Below are positions 12,042-23,260 of a stretch of DNA of 64,000 bases, piece by piece; positions within the stretch are counted from its first letter, which is position 1; each line of letters starts with the position of its first letter. The notes under the pieces are model-generated. The model saw only the letters and a list, made by a program, of their open reading frames with translations, had not been told where the DNA came from and did no database searches. Made by a program: the position numbers and the translations under genes. This DNA is from Micromussa lordhowensis (lineage: Eukaryota > Cnidaria > Anthozoa > Scleractinia > Lobophylliidae). The stretch is taken from contig OZ026604.1 of assembly GCA_964020085.1 (NCBI GenBank), positions 24,278,532-24,342,531 on the forward strand, written 5' to 3'.

Positions 12042-12101
12042 CTTTATTTATACACGGTAGAAACATCAGTTACAAGATAATTTTTAAAAAATAAAACTGT
12101 T
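12042..12101 (-). other. LINE 3' untranslated part
   Basis: About 60 AT-rich bases between the TAA stop and the terminal repeats. Such 3' ends are normally what the element's own reverse transcriptase recognises. No gene or further structure was seen. Confidence 0.7.
12043..12048 (-). promoter_or_regulatory. Possible AATAAA signal in the LINE 3' end
   Basis: Plus-strand TTTATT gives AATAAA in element sense, just before the (TGTA)n end and about 55 bases after the stop codon. It has the form of a polyadenylation signal, though the element's 3' end is defined by the microsatellite, and a six-base match in AT-rich sequence may be chance. Confidence 0.4.
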
Positions 12102-12497
12102 TTACATGTTTGCCGTGTGGGAGTACGAGGTGGACAGTTGGTGATCTATCTTATTTCTGAAATTAGTATAGGATCTAATGGCTCTGACGTCAGATGGAAG
12201 GCTATTCCACGAATGTGCTCCACTATAGGAGAAGCTACGTTTCAAAAAATCGGTACGGGGCTTAGGTAGAGCCAATTTGTTATCACTATTCCTAAGGCTA
12301 TAGCCCGTGCTGAAGGGCTGAAATAGGCCTTTCAGGTACTCTGGAGACTGATCATTTAAAATTTTAAACATCAATTTCAAGTTTTGCTTTTTTCTTCTGG
12401 TACAGAGATTATCCCATCCCAACTTATCGCGAAGGGCGGTAGCACTAGAATAGTAATCAGACTTTGTTATAACCCGAATGGCGCGATTTTGTAGTTT
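12102..12497 (-). pseudogene. C-terminal tail of the LINE polyprotein, second frame
   Basis: After the one-base shift at 12495-12499 the second minus frame is open, without stops, to TAA at 12104-12102. It carries features usual for the C-terminal tail of CR1/L2-type LINE proteins: LKLMFKILNDQSPEYLK, then YSLRNSDN, a PKPRTDFLKRSFSYSGA stretch and WNSLPSDVR, ending with a short tail. The function of this tail in the family is not well defined. The break is either an inactivating mutation or a homopolymer sequencing error; since the copy is 5'-truncated it is inactive either way. Confidence 0.9.
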
Positions 12498-13326
12498 TTG
12501 TAATTTTGTCGGCTAACTCATTGCTGAGACCGTCCCACACAGGGGAGCAATAATCAAAATATGGCTCAATAAGAGCTCTATATAGCAATATTGCTGTATC
12601 TTCGCAAATGAATGGCCTTAATCTTTTAAGTGCACCTATGCCAGAGGAGACAGTCTTGGCAGTCTCATTAACATGTTTGGACCAGGAAAGATTTTGATCG
12701 ATGTAAAGTCCTAAGGATTTGGTATAGGGCACTCTATCAATTTCGTGACCTTCAATTTGTACTGTAAGTGAGTGGCCAATTGTAGTAGCAAGTCTCTGCC
12801 GTGAGCCTATTAACATTAATTCAGTTTTGGCAATATTCAGGCTGAGCTTATTTACATTAAGCCATTCATGAAGGTTAGCTAGTTCAGTATTTAATGCTAA
12901 TTCAAGTTCCGGTAAGCTACTAGCGGCGATGCTGATACTTGTATCGTCGGCGTACATTCGTGGTAAGGATTTACTTAGACAGTTCGGCAAGTCGTTAATA
13001 TAGATCAGGAAGAGAAGGGGACCAATGAGACTTCCCTGTGGGACACCACAGGTAACAGCACGCGCACCAGACAGCTCACCGTTGACTACACATTTTTGTT
13101 GACGATCGCTTAGATAGGATTCAAACCACTTTAGGGCCCTATGATCAATGCCATAACTAGTTAGCTTTCGTAAGAGGATCTTGTGGTCAATAGTGTCAAA
13201 AGCCTTTTTTAAGTCTATGAAGATTACACCATTTATAAGACCGTTGTCAATATTGACAGACCAACTGTTAGAAGCTTCAATTAAGGATGTTAGTGTACTA
13301 TGAAGTGATCTAAACCCAGATTGACA
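12457..13326 (-). pseudogene. Reverse transcriptase fragment of a LINE (frameshifted)
   Basis: The minus strand is open for 289 codons from the 5' junction to TGA at 12459-12457. The frame enters from the truncated side, so no start codon belongs to it. In order it shows QSGFR (13323-13309); motif A with the first catalytic Asp at about 13215-13213 in FIDLKKAFD; KWFESYLSDR; motif B GVPQGS at about 13047-13030, followed by LLFLIYINDLP; motif C YADD at 12954-12943 with the two catalytic Asp; NKLSLNIAKTE; and SLGLYIDQNLSW. The intact enzyme would copy element RNA at a nicked target. The catalytic residues in the kept part look intact, but fingers and endonuclease are missing. An extra A in an A5 run (plus-strand T run 12495-12499) shifts the frame, so the last 13 or so codons before TGA are out of frame. 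Confidence 0.93.
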
Positions 13327-16300
13327 GCTAGCAGAACATTTTGCTGCAAACCGCGCCTCTTAAAGTGCCCGTGAAGCCGAGCTATGTCAAATTTGCCAAG
13401 GGGACCCCCAGCGCGCGTTTTCTGAAATTCTGAAAAGTTGGGACCAGGGCAAACTACTGCAAAAAGAAGGCCAGAAAAATCACCCTGGCGCCAATGCCAT
13501 CATGTCCTAACTAAAATTTCCTTGAAGTGCCAACCTAGCAGAACATTTTGCTGCAAACCGCGCCTTTTAAAGTGCCCGTGAAGCCGAGCTATGTCAAATT
13601 TGCCAAGGGGACCCCAGCGCGCGTTTTCTGAAATTCTGCAAAGTTGGGACCAGGGCAAACTACTGCAAAAAGAAGGCCAGAAAAAACACCCTGGCGCCAA
13701 TGCCATCATGTCTTAACAAGCATTTCCTTGAAGTGACAACCTAGCAGAACATTTTGCTGCAAACCGCGCCTCTTAAAGTGCCCGTGAAGCCGAGCTATGT
13801 CAAATTTGCCAAGGGGACCCCCAGCGCGCGTTTTCTGAAATTCTGCAAAGTTGGGACCAGGGCAAACTACTGCAAAAAGAAGGCCAGAAAAAACACCCCG
13901 GCGCCAATGACATCATGTCCTAACTAAAATTTCCTTCAAGTGCTAACCTAGCAGAACCTTTTGCTGCAAACCGCGCCTCTTAAAGTGCCCGTGAAGCCGA
14001 GCTATGTCAAATTTGCCAAGGGGACCCCCAGCGCGCGTTTTCTGAAATTCTGCAAAGTTGGGACCAGGGCAAACTACTGCAAAAAGAAGGCCAGAAAAAA
14101 CACCCTGGTGTCAATGCCATCATGTCCTAACTAAAATTTCCTTAAAGTGCCAACCTAGCAGAACATTTTGCTGCAAACCGCGCTTCTTAAAGTGCCCGTG
14201 AAGCCGAGCTATGTCAAATTTGCCAAGGGGACCCCCAGCGCGCGTTTTCTGAAATTCTGCAAAGTTAAGACCAGGGCAAACAACTGCAAAAAGAAGGCCA
14301 GAAAAAACACCCTGGCGCCAATGCCATCATGTCCTAACTAAAATTTCCTTAAAGTGCCAACCTAGCAGAACATTTTGCTGCACACCGCGCCTCTTAAAGT
14401 GCCCGTGAAGCCGAGCTATGTCAAATTTGCCAAGGGGAGCCCAGCGCGCGTTTTCTGAAATTCTGCAAAGTTGGGACCAGGGCAAACTACTGCAAAAAGA
14501 ACGCCAGAAAAAACACCCTGGCGCCAATGCCATCATGTCTTAACTAAGATTTCTTTAAAGTGCCAACCCAGCAGAACATTTTGCTGCAAACCGCGCCTCT
14601 TAAAGTGCCCGTGAAGCCGAGCTATGTCAAATTTGCCAAGGGGACCCCCAGCGCGCGTTTTCTAAAATTCTGCAAAGTTGGGACCAGGGCAAACTACTGC
14701 AAAAAGAAGGCCAAAAAAAACACTCTGGCGCCAATGTTATCAAGTCCTAACTAAGATTTTCTTGAAGTGCCAACCTAGCAAAACATTTTGCTGCAAACCG
14801 CGCCTCTTAAAGTGCCCGTGAAGCCGAGCTATGTCAAATTTGCCAAGGGGACCCCCAGCGCGCGTTTTCTGAAATTCTGCAAAGTTGGGACCAGGGCAAA
14901 CTACTGCAAAAAGAAGGCCAGAAAAAAACCCTGGCGCCAATGCCATCATGTCCAACTAAAATTTCCTTAAAGTGCCAACCAAGCAGAACATTTTTCTGCA
15001 AACCGCGCCTCTTAAAGTGCCCGTGAAGCCGAGCTATGTCAAATTTGCCAAGGGGACCCCCAGCGCGCGTTTTCTGAAATTCTGCAAAGTTGGGACCAGG
15101 GCAAACTACTGCAAAAAGGAGGCCAGAAAAAACACCCTGGCGCCAATGCCATCATGTTCTAACTAGGATTTCCTTAAAGTGCCAACCTAGCACAACATTT
15201 TTCTGCAAACCGCGCCTCTTAAAGTGCCCGTGAAGCCGAGCTATGTCAAATTTGCCAAGGGGACCCCCAGCGCGCGTTTTCTAAAATTCTGCAAAGTTGG
15301 GACCAGGGCAAACTACTGCAAAAAGAAGGCCAGAAACAACACCCTGGCGCCAATGCCATTATGTCCTAACTATGATTTCCTTAAAGTGCCAACCTAGCAG
15401 AACATTTTGCTGCAAACCGCGCCTCTTAAAGTGCCTTTAAAGCCGAGCTATGTGAAATTTGCCAAGGGGACCCCCAGCGCGCGTTTTCTGAAATTCTGCA
15501 AAGTTGGGACCAGGGAAAACTACCGCAAAAAGAAGGCCAGAAAAAACACCCTGGCGCCAATGCCATCATGTCCTAACTAGGATTTCCTTAAAGTGCCAAC
15601 CAAGCAGAACATTTTTCTTCAAACCGCGCGTCTTAAAGTGCCCGTGAAGCCGAGCTATGTCAAATTTGCCAAGGGGACCCCCAGCGCGCGTTTTCTGAAA
15701 TTCTGCAAAGTTGGGACAAGGGCAAACTACTGGAAAAAGAAGGCCAGAAAAAACACCCTGGCGCCAATGCCATCATGTCCTAACTAGAATTTCTTTCAAG
15801 TGCCAACCTAGCAGAAAATTTTGCTGCAAACCGCGCCTCTTAAAGTGCCCGCAAAGCCGAGCTATGTCAAATTTGCCAAGGGGACCCCCAGCGCGCGTTT
15901 TCTGAATCTCTGCAAAGTTGGGACCAGGGCAAACTACTGCAAAAAGAAGGCCAAAAAAAAAAACCCTGGCGCCAATGCCATCATGTCCTCACTACGATTT
16001 CCTTAAAATGCTAACCTAGCAGAACATTTTGCTGCAAACCGCGCCTCTTAAAGTGGCCGTGAAGCCGAGCTATGTCAAATTTGCCAAGGGGACCCCCAGC
16101 GCGCGTTTTCTGAAATTCTGCAAAGTTGGAACCAGGGTAAACCACTGCAAAAAAAAGGCCAGAAAAAACACCCTGGCGCCAATGCCATCATGTCCTAACT
16201 ACGATTTCCTTGAAGTGCTAACCTAGCAGAACATTTTGCTGCAAACCGCGCCTCTTAAAGTGCCCGTGAAGCCGAGCTATGTCCAATTTGCCAAGGGGAC

Positions 16301-16421
16301 CCCCAGCGCGCGTTTTCTGAAATTCTGCAAAGTTGGGACCAGGGCAAACAACTGCAAAAAGAAGGCCAGAAAAAACACCCTGGCGCCAATGCCATCATGT
16401 CCTTACTAGAATTTCCTTCAA

Positions 16422-18490
16422 GTGCCAACCTAGCAGAACATTTTGCTGCAAACCGCGTCTCTTAAAGTGCCCGTGAAGCCGAGCTATGTCAAATTTGCCA
16501 GGGGGACCCGCAGCGCGCGTTTTCTGAAATTCTGCAAAGTTGGGACCAGGGCAAACTACTGCAAAAAGAAGGCCAGAAAAAACACCCTGGCGCCCATGCC
16601 ATCATGTCTTAACTAAGATTTCCTGGAAGTGCCAACCCAGCAAAACATTTTGCTGCAAACCGCGCCTCTTAAAGTGCCCGTGAAGCCGAGCTATGTCAAA
16701 TTTGCCAAGGGGACCCCCAGCGCGCGTTTTCTAAAATTCTGCAAAGTTGGGACCAGGGCAAACTACTGCAAAAAGAAGGCCAGAAAAAACACCCTGGCGC
16801 CAATGCCATCATGTCCTAACTAAGATTTCCTTTTAGTGCCAACCTAGCAGAACATTTTGCTGCAAACCGCGCCTCTTAAAGTGCCCGTGAAGCCGAGCTA
16901 TGTGAAATTTGCCAAGGGGACCCCCAGCGCGCGTTTTCTGAAATTCTGCAAAGTTGGGACCAGGGCAAACTACTGCAAAAAGAAGGCCAGAAAAAACACC
17001 CTGGCGCCAATGCCATCATGTCTTAACTAGGATTTCCTTAAAGTGACAACCTAGCAGAACATTTTGCTGCAAACCGCGCTTCTTAAAGTGCCCGTGAAGC
17101 CGAGCTATGTCAAATTTGCCAAGGGGACCCCCAGCGCGCGTTTTCTGAAATTCTGCAAAGTTGGGACCAGGGCAAACAACTGCAAAAAGAAGGCCAGAAA
17201 AAACACCCTGACGCCAATGCCATCATGTCCTAACTAGAATTTCCTTCAAGTGCCAACCTAGCAGAACATTTTGCTGCAAACCGCGCCTCTTAAAGTGCCC
17301 GTGAAGCCGAGCTATGTCAAATTTGCCAGGGGGACCCGCAGCGCGCGTTTTCTGAAATTCTGCAAAGTTGGGACCAGGGCAAACTACTGCAAAAAGAAGG
17401 CCAAAAAAAACACCCTGGCGCCAATGCCATCATGTCCTAACTAACATTTCCTTGAAGTGCCAACCTAGCAGAACATTTTGCTGCAAACCGCGCCTCTTAA
17501 AGTGCCCGTGAAGCCGAGCTATGTGAAATTTGCCAAGGGGACCCCCAGCGCGCGTTTTCTGAAATTCTGCAAAGTTGGGACCAGGGCAAACTACTGCAAA
17601 AAGAAGGCCAGAAAAAACACCCTGGCGCCAATGCCATCATGTCTTAACTAGGATTTCCTTAAAGTGACAACCTAGCAGAACATTTTGCTGCAAACCGCGC
17701 CTCTTAAAGTGCCCGTGAAGCCGAGCTATGTCAAATTTGCCAAGGGGACCCCCAGCGCGCGTTTTCTGAAATTCTGCAAAGTTGGGACCAGGGCAAACAA
17801 CTGCAAAAAGAAGGCCAGAAAAAACACCCTGGCGCCAATGCCATCATGTCCTAACTAGAATTTCCTTCAAGTGCCAACCTAGCAGAACATTTTGCTGCAA
17901 ACCGCGCCTCTTAAAGTGCCCGTGAAGGCGAGCTATGTCAAATTTGCCAAGGGGACCCGCAGCGCGCGTTTTCTGAAATTCTGCAAAGTTGGGACCAGGG
18001 CAAACTACTGCAAAAAGAAGGCCAGAAAAAACACCCTGGCGCCAATGCCATCATGTCTTAACTAACATTTCCTGGAAGTACCAACCCAGCAGAACATTTT
18101 GCTGCAAATCGCGCCTCTTAAAGTGCCCGTGAAGCCGAGCTATGTCAAATTTGCCAAGGGGACCCCCAGCGCGCGTTTTCTAAAATTCTGCAAAGTTGGG
18201 ACCAGGGCAAACTACTGCAAAAAGAAGGCCAGAAAAAACACCCTGGCGCCAATGCCATCATGTCCTAACTAAGATTTCCTTAAAGTGCCAACCTAGCAGA
18301 ACATTTTGCTGCAAACCGCGCCTCTTAAAGTGCCCGTGAAGCCGAGCTATGTGAAATTTGCCAAGGGGACCCCCAGCGCGCGTTTTCTGAAATTCTGCAA
18401 AGTTGGGACCAGGGCAAACTACTGCAAAAAGAAGGCCAGAAAAAACACCCTGGCGCCAATGCCATCATGTCCTAACTAGGATTTCCTTAA
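16422..18490 (+). repeat. Higher-order repeat of three or four monomers (A-B-C-D / A-C-D / A-B-C)
   Basis: Four monomer types alternate. A has GACCCGCAG (16422, 17250, 17871; two of them also have GCCAGGGGG). B has CCTGGAAGT, AACCCAGCA and CTAAAATTC (16629, 18078). C has ATGTGAAATTTG (16836, 17457, 18285). D has AAGTGACAACC (17043, 17664). A recurs at distances of 828 and 621 bp, exactly 4 and 3 monomers, so one copy has lost B. This is a clear case of whole-monomer loss or gain. Confidence 0.85.
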
Positions 18491-20249
18491 AGTGCCAACC
18501 TAGCAGATCATTTTGCTGCAAACCGCGCCTCTTAAAGTGCCCGTGAAGCCGAGCTATGTCAAATTTACCAAGGGGACCCTCAGCGCGCGTTTTCTAAAAT
18601 TCTGCAAAGTTGGGACCAGGGCAAACTACTGCAAAAAGAAGGCCAGAAAAAACACCCTGGCGCCAACGCCATCATGTCCTGACTAAAATTTCCTTGAAGT
18701 GCCAACCTAGCAAAACATTTTGCTGCAAACCGCGCCTCTTAAAGTGCCCGTGAAGCCGAGCTATGTCAAATTTGCCAAGGGGACCCCCAGCGCGCGTTTT
18801 CTGAAATTCTGCAAAGTTGGGACCAGGGCTAACAACTGCAAAAAGAAGGCCAGAAAAAACACCCTGGCGCCAATGCCATCATGTCCTAACAACAATTTCC
18901 TTAAAGTGCCAGCCTAGCAGAACATTTTTCTGCAAACCGCGCCTCTTAAAGTGTCCGTGAAGCCGAGCTATGTCAAATTTGCCAAGGGGACCCCCAGCGT
19001 GCGTTTTCTGAAATTCTGCAAAGTTGGGACCAGGGCAAACTACTGCAAAAAGAAGGCCAGAAAAAACACCCTGGCGCCAATGCCATCATGTTTTAACTAC
19101 AATTTCCTTGAAGTGCCAACCTAGCAAAACATTTTGCTGCAAACCGCGCCTCTTAAAGTGCCCGTGAAGCCGAGCTATGTCAAATTTGCCAAGGGGACCC
19201 CCAGCGCGCGTTTTCTGAAATTCTGCAAAGTTGGGACCAGGGCAAACTACTGCAAAAAGAAGGCCACAAAAAACACCCTGGCACCAATGCCATCATGTCT
19301 TAACTAGAATTTCCTTAAAGTCCCAACCTAGCAGAACATTTTGCTGCAAACTGCGCTTCTTAAAGTTCCCGTGAAGCCGAGCTATGTCAAATTTGCCAAG
19401 GGGACCCCTAGCGCGCGTTTTCTGAAATTCTGCAAAGTTGGGACCAGGGCAAACTACTGCAAAAAGAGGGCCAGAAAAAACACCCTGGCGCCAATGCCAT
19501 CATGTCCTATCTAAAATTTCCTTAACGTGCCATCCTAGCAGAACATTTTGCTGCAAACCGCGCCTCTTAAAGTGCCCGTGAAGCCGAGCTATGACAAATT
19601 TGCCAAGGGGACCCCCAGCGCGCGTTTTCTGAAATTCTGCAAAGTTGGGACCAGGGCAAACTACTGCAAAAAGAAGGCCAGAAAAAACACTCTGGCGCAA
19701 ATGCCATCAAGTTCTAACTACAATTTCCTTGAAGTGCCATCCTAGCAGAACATTTTGCTGCAAACCGCGCCTCTTAAAGTGCCCGTGAAGCCGAGCTATG
19801 TCAAATTTGCCAAGGGGACCCCCAGCGCGCGTTTTCTGAAATTCTGCAAAGTTGGGACCAGGGCAAACTACTGCAAAAAGAAGGCCAGAAAAAACACTCT
19901 GGCGCAAATGCTATCAAGTTTTCACTACAATTTCCTTGAAGTGCCAACCTAGCAGAACATTTTGCTGCAAACCGCGCCTCTTAAAGTGCCCGTGAAGCCG
20001 AGCTATGTCAAATTTGCCAAGGGGAACCCCAGCGCGCGTTTTCTGAAATTCTGCAAAGTTGGGACCAGGGGAAACTACTGCAAAAAGAAGGCCAGAAAAA
20101 ACACCCTGGCGCCAATGCCATCATGTTTTAACTAGGATTTCCTTGAAGTGCCAACCTAGCAAAACATTTTGCTGCAAACCGCGCCTCTTAAAGTGCCCGT
20201 GAAGCCGAGCTATGTTAAATTTGCCAAGGGGACCCCCAGCGCGCATTTT

Positions 20250-21284
20250 CTGAAATTCTGCAAAGTTGGGACCAGGGCAAACTACTGCAAAAAGAACGCC
20301 AGAAAAAACACCCTGGCGCCAATGCCATCATGTCCTAACAAGGATTTCTTTAAAGTGCCAACCTAGCAAAACATTTTGCTGCAAACCGCGCCTCTTAAAG
20401 TGCCCGTGAAGCCGAGCTATGTCAAATTTGCCAAAAGGACCCCCAGCGCGCGTTTTCTGAAATTCTGCAAAGTTGGGACCAGGGCAAACTACTGCAAAAA
20501 GAAGGCCAGAAAAAACACCCTGGCGCCAATGCCATCATGTCCTAACTAACAATTCCTTAAAGTGCCAACCTAGCAGAACATTTTGCTGCAAACCGCGCCT
20601 CTCAAAGTGCCCGTGAAGCCGAGCTATGTCAAATTTGCCAAGGGGACCCCCAGCGCGCGTTTTCTGAAATTCTGCAAAGTTGGGACCAGGGCAAACTACT
20701 GCAAAAAGAAGGCTAGAAAAAACACCCTGGCGCCAATGCCATCATGTGCTAACTAGGATTTCTTTAAAGTGCCAATCTAGCGGAACATTTTGCTGCAAAC
20801 CGCGCCTCTTGAAGTGCCCGTGAAGCCGAGCTATGTCAAGTTTGCCAAGGGGACCCCCAGCGCGCATTTTCTGAAATTCTGCAAAGTTGGGACATTGGCA
20901 AACTACTGCAAAAAGAAGGCCAGAAAAAACACCCTGGCGCCAATGCCATCATGTCCTAACTAGGATTTCCTTAAAGAGCCAACCTAGCACAACATTTTGC
21001 TGCAAACCGCGCCTCTTAAAAGGCCCGTGAAGCCGAGCTATGTCAAATTTGCCAAGGGGACCCCCAGCGCGCGTTTTCTGAAATTCTGCAAAGTTGGGAC
21101 CAGGGCAAACTACTGCAAAAAGAAGGCCAGAAAAAAACACCCTGGCGCCAATGCCATCATGTTTTAACTAGGATTTCCTTGAAGTTCCACCTAGCAGAAC
21201 ATTTTGCTGCAAATCGCGCCTCTTAAAGTGGCCGTGAAGCCGAGCTATGTCAAATTTGCCAAGGGGAACCCCAGCGCGCGTTTT
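20250..21284 (+). repeat. Higher-order repeat, five-monomer block, copy 1 (1035 bp)
   Basis: Rare variants AAGAACGCC, CCAAAAGGACC, GCCAATCTAGCGG, CATTGGCAAAC, AAAGAGCC and GAAGTTCCACC recur in the same order 1035 bp (5 x 207) downstream. The CATTGGC change replaces CCAGGGC and is seen only in this block pair. The unit with GAAGTTCCACC is short by about two bases. Boundaries are by eye. Confidence 0.88.
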
Positions 21285-22319
21285 CTGAAATTCTGCAAAG
21301 TTGGGACCAGGGCAAACTACTGCAAAAAGAACGCCAGAAAAAACACCCTGGCGCCAATGCCATCATGTCCTAACAAGGATTTCTTTAAAGTGCCAACCTA
21401 GCAAAACATTTTGCTGCAAACCGCGCCTCTTAAAGTGCCCGTGAAGCCGAGCTATGTCAAATTTGCCAAAAGGACCCCCAGCGCGCGTTTTCTGAAATTC
21501 TGCAAAGTTGGGACCAGGGCAAACTACTGCAAAAAGAAGGCCAGAAAAAACACCCTGGCGCCAATGCCATCATGTCCTAACTAACAATTCCTTAAAGTGC
21601 CAACCTAGCAGAACATTTTGCTGCAAACCGCGCCTCTCAAAGTGCCCGTGAAGCCGAGCTATGTCAAATTTGCCAAGGGGACCCCCAGCGCGCGTTTTCT
21701 GAAATTCTGCAAAGTTGGGACCAGGGCAAACTACTGCAAAAAGAAGGCTAGAAAAAACACCCTGGCGCCAATGCCATCATGTGCTAACTAGGATTTCTTT
21801 AAAGTGCCAATCTAGCGGAACATTTTGCTGCAAACCGCGCCTCTTGAAGTGCCCGTGAAGCCGAGCTATGTCAAGTTTGCCAAGGGGACCCCCAGCGCGC
21901 ATTTTCTGAAATTCTGCAAAGTTGGGACATTGGCAAACTACTGCAAAAAGAAGGCCAGAAAAAACACCCTGGCGCCAATGCCATCATGTCCTAACTAGGA
22001 TTTCCTTAAAGAGCCAACCTAGCACAACATTTTGCTGCAAACCGCGCCTCTTAAAAGGCCCGTGAAGCCGAGCTATGTCAAATTTGCCAAGGGGACCCCC
22101 AGCGCGCGTTTTCTGAAATTCTGCAAAGTTGGGACCAGGGCAAACTACTGCAAAAAGAAGGCCAGAAAAAAACACCCTGGCGCCAATGCCACCATGTCCT
22201 AACTAAGATTTCCTTGAAGTTCCACCTAGCAGAACATTTTGCTGCAAATCGCGCCTCTTAAAGTGGCCGTGAAGCCGAGCTATGTCAAATTTGCCAAGGG
22301 GACCCCCAGCGCGCGTTTT
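21285..22319 (+). repeat. Higher-order repeat, five-monomer block, copy 2 (1035 bp)
   Basis: Second copy of the five-monomer block, nearly identical to the first. Differences I saw are at the ends, for example CCACCATGTCC at about 22189 against CCATCATGTTT at 21154. The array then returns to ordinary monomers. Confidence 0.88.
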
Positions 22320-22413
22320 CTGAAATTCTGCAAAGTTGGGACCAGGGCAAACTACTGCAAAAAGAAGGCCAGAAAAAACACCCTGGCGCCAATGCCATCA
22401 TGTCCTAACTAAG

Positions 22414-23241
22414 ATTTCCTTGAAGTGCCAACCAAGCAGAACATTTTGCTGCAAACCACGCCTCTTAAAGTGCCCGTGAAGCCAAGCTATGTCAAATTTG
22501 TCAAGGGGACCCCCAGCGCGCGTTTTCTGAAATTCTGCAAAGTTGGGACCAGGGCAAACTACTGCAAAAAGAAGGCCAGAAAAAACACCCTGGCGCCAAT
22601 GCCATCATGTCGTAACTAGGATTTCCTTAAAGTGCCAACCTAGCAGAACATTTTGCTGCAAACCGCGCCTCTTAAAGTGCCCGTGAAGCCGAGCTATGTC
22701 AAATTTGCCAAGGGGACCCCCAGCGCTCGTTTTCTGAAATTCTGCAAAGTTGGGACCAGGGCAAACTACTGCAAAAAGAAGGCCAGAAAAAACACCCTGG
22801 CGCCAATGCCATCATGTCCTAACTAACATTTCCTTAAAGTGCCAACCAAGCAGAACATTTTGCTGCAAACCACGCCTCTTAAAGTGCCCGTGAAGCCAAG
22901 CTATGTCAAATTTGTCAAGGGGACCCCCAGCGCGCGTTTTCTGAAATTCTGCAAAGTTGGGACCAGGGCAAACTACTGCAAAAAGAAGGCCAGAAAAAAC
23001 ACCCTGGCGCCAATGCCATCATGTTGTAACTAGGATTTCCTTAAAGTGCCAACCTAGCAGAACATTTTGCTGCAAACCGCGCCTCTTAAAGTGCCCGTGA
23101 AGCCGAGCTATGTCAAATTTGCCAAGGGGACCCCCAGCGCGCGTTTTCTGAAATTCTGCAAAGTTGGGACCAGGGCAAACTACTGCAAAAAGAAGGCCAG
23201 AAAAAACACCCTGGCGCCAATGCCATCATGTCCTAACTAAC
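22414..23241 (+). repeat. Higher-order repeat of two monomers, two copies (2 x 414 bp)
   Basis: A unit with CAACCAAGCAG, AAACCACGCC, AAGCCAAGC and TTTGTCAAGG at 22425 recurs at 22839, each followed by an ordinary unit. The first ordinary unit has GCGCTCG where the second has GCGCGCG. Adjacent dimer duplication is the simplest explanation. Confidence 0.85.
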
Positions 23242-23260
23242 ATTTCCTTAAAGTGCCAAC

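Larger units (their letters stand above)
12018..13327 (-). mobile_element. 5'-truncated non-LTR retrotransposon (LINE, CR1/L2-like)
   Basis: A 1.31-kb insertion in the satellite, on the minus strand. From its 5' side (13327) it begins inside the reverse transcriptase, just before the QSGFR motif. It runs through RT motifs A (FIDLKKAFD), B (GVPQG) and C (YADD), a C-terminal tail ending in a GAHSWNSLP-type motif, a 3' untranslated part of about 60 bases with AATAAA, and a (TGTA)6 3' end. Lack of the endonuclease and the N-terminal RT part is typical of incomplete reverse transcription. The tail and the microsatellite 3' end fit the CR1/L2 group; no RNase H region is visible. The insert replaces the six bases GCCAAC of one monomer and has no evident target-site duplication. 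It is a dead copy. Confidence 0.93.

Noticed and set aside
12457..12990. A host gene starting at a TTG codon within the LINE
   Set aside because: The frame is open upstream to the junction at 13326 with clear RT motifs A and B, so this is a retroelement fragment and 12990 is not a start.
12018..13327. LTR retrotransposon or integrated virus
   Set aside because: There are no terminal repeats, protease, integrase or capsid motifs. The RT motif set, the C-terminal tail and the microsatellite 3' end are those of a non-LTR element.
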